Assembly: GCF_016653315.1 (NCBI RefSeq)
Contig: NZ_NHSH01000061.1
Location: 186,001-250,000, forward strand
Direction: 5' to 3'
Length of the DNA stretch: 64,000 nucleotides
From: Halochromatium roseum
Lineage (GTDB): Bacteria > Pseudomonadota > Gammaproteobacteria > Chromatiales > Chromatiaceae
Each line of letters begins with the position of its first letter. The stretch's first letter is position 1. Positions 63,248-64,000 of this stretch are shown one piece after another. The notes under the pieces were generated by a model. That model saw only the letters and a program-made list of their open reading frames with translations. It ran no database searches and had not been told where the DNA came from. The position numbers and the translations under genes are program-made.

Positions 63248-63744
63248 CGAGCCGTCGCAGTCCCGGTCGTCCCAGCGTCGTCGAGCAGGACGACGGCGAA
63301 GGCGGCGATGCCTTCGCCCCGACCCGTGAAGCCCATGCGCTCACTGGTCGTGGCCTTGACGTTGACACGCGCCACCGCCAGGCCCAGGTCAGCTGCGATA
63401 CAGTCGCGCATCGAGGCGATATAAGGAGCGAGCTTGGGCGACTGTGCGACCAGGGTCAGATCCGCGTTATGCACCCGCAGGTCGCGTTCCGCGAGTGACT
63501 GCATCACGCGCTGCAGCAGCACGCGGCTGTCGATGTCCTTGAAGGCGGCGTCCGAATCCGGGAAGTGATGGCCGATATCCCCGAGACCAGCCGCGCCGAG
63601 CAGCGCATCGCAGAGCGCGTGGAGCACCACATCACCATCCGAATGCGCCTCGAGTCCGAGGTGATGCGGAACCTCGACCCCACCGAGCATCAGCCGGCGA
63701 TCCGGGGCAAATCGATGGGCATCGATGCCCTGCCCGATTAACAT
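63244..63744 (-). CDS. ispF: 2-C-methyl-D-erythritol 2,4-cyclodiphosphate synthase
   Basis: A 166-residue MEP-pathway enzyme. Metal ligands in GQGIDAHRF and the His of HSDGDVVLHALCDALLGAAGLGDIGHHFPDSD, and a C-terminal VNVKATTSERMGFTGRGEGIAA. Full length. Upstream lies ispD, separated by about 110 bp. Confidence 0.97.
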   Translation of the reverse strand: MLIGQGIDAHRFAPDRRLMLGGVEVPHHLGLEAHSDGDVVLHALCDALLGAAGLGDIGHHFPDSDAAFKDIDSRVLLQRVMQSLAERDLRVHNADLTLVAQSPKLAPYIASMRDCIAADLGLAVARVNVKATTSERMGFTGRGEGIAAFAVVLLDDAGTTGTATAR

Positions 63745-63853
63745 GGGCTGCCCCCCAGAATCTGCGCTGCGGTGTCGAACGACCGCCCCTGTCGCCCCTG
63801 TTTAGCCTGTCGTTGCTTCATCGTCGCTCCTGATGGGTGGCGCGGGTGGTGTG

Positions 63854-64000
63854 CTAGTGGTCGAGGAAGAACTCGGCCAAGGACAGATCCTCAGGCCGGG
63901 TAATCTTGATGTTGTCGACACGGCCTTCGACCAGGAGTGGGCGAAGCCCGAGCTGCTCGATCGCGCTGGCGTCGTCGGTGATGGCGATACCCTGCGTCCG
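63854..64000 (-). CDS. ispD: 2-C-methyl-D-erythritol 4-phosphate cytidylyltransferase, C-terminal part
   Basis: The last 48 codons before a TAG at 63854-63856 read [23 protein letters not shown] and [17 protein letters not shown], the standard end of IspD. The gene continues beyond the window edge. Order ispD-ispF-truD supports the call. Confidence 0.88.
   Translation of the reverse strand, partial: RTQGIAITDDASAIEQLGLRPLLVEGRVDNIKITRPEDLSLAEFFLDH

Overview
The window reads as chromosome of a gammaproteobacterium. It is GC-rich in the housekeeping parts and close in gene content to purple sulfur bacteria and relatives (Chromatiales). The inference rests on an XrtA-type PEP-CTERM/exopolysaccharide locus, an A/V-type ATPase operon next to a NhaD antiporter, the DUF3782 and AAA/PD-(D/E)XK families, and otherwise gammaproteobacterial housekeeping genes (coaBC-dut, rph-rdgB, rpmB-rpmG, truD-ispF-ispD). 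The species cannot be named from the sequence alone.

Region 1 (0.4-11 kb) is one plus-strand cluster of exosortase-associated exopolysaccharide genes: an ExeA-like ATPase, the PrsK histidine kinase, the PrsR sigma-54 activator, a Wza-like export lipoprotein, a chain-length determinant, a tyrosine autokinase, an outer-membrane beta-barrel protein and a polysaccharide deacetylase. Two paralogous PilZ proteins and an MMPL/RND transporter follow (11-14.6 kb).

Region 2 (14.6-22.8 kb) is AT-richer and accessory. It holds four secreted proteins with PEP-CTERM sorting signals (one is a trypsin-like protease), a ThiF-like adenylyltransferase and two FeeM-like N-acyltransferases. A fifth protein, with a VPLPA-type sorting signal, lies alone at 31 kb. 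Four of these five genes have a clear -24/-12 (sigma-54) promoter. Upstream of three of them lie copies of a 17-bp dyad, TGTAAA-N5-CTGACA, about 85-110 bp before the predicted start and again further out. The fourth has five helically phased TGACA half-sites instead. Because PrsR carries the GAFTGA motif and is encoded in the same window, the simplest reading is a local PrsK/PrsR/RpoN regulon with visible promoters and activator sites. No exosortase and no glycosyltransferase is in the window.

Region 3 (22.5-52 kb) is mostly housekeeping: yicC, rph, rdgB, yggS, proC, yggT, yggU, pyrE, argB, dut, coaBC, radC, rpmB, rpmG, an RND efflux pair, an aspartate-type aminotransferase, uvrB, telA and an XpaC-like gene. 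It also contains PD-(D/E)XK family genes (AAA-nuclease fusion, Uma2, DUF3782), a DUF433/Uma2 gene-remnant junction, an orphan DUF1778 antitoxin and a dispersed 50-60 bp intergenic repeat.

Region 4 (52-62 kb) is an A/V-type ATPase operon (stalk subunit, C, I, K, F, E, A, B) followed by nhaD. The gene for the central-shaft subunit D is not in the window. The window ends with truD, ispF and the 3' part of ispD on the minus strand. No rRNA, tRNA, CRISPR array or intact insertion sequence was recognised.
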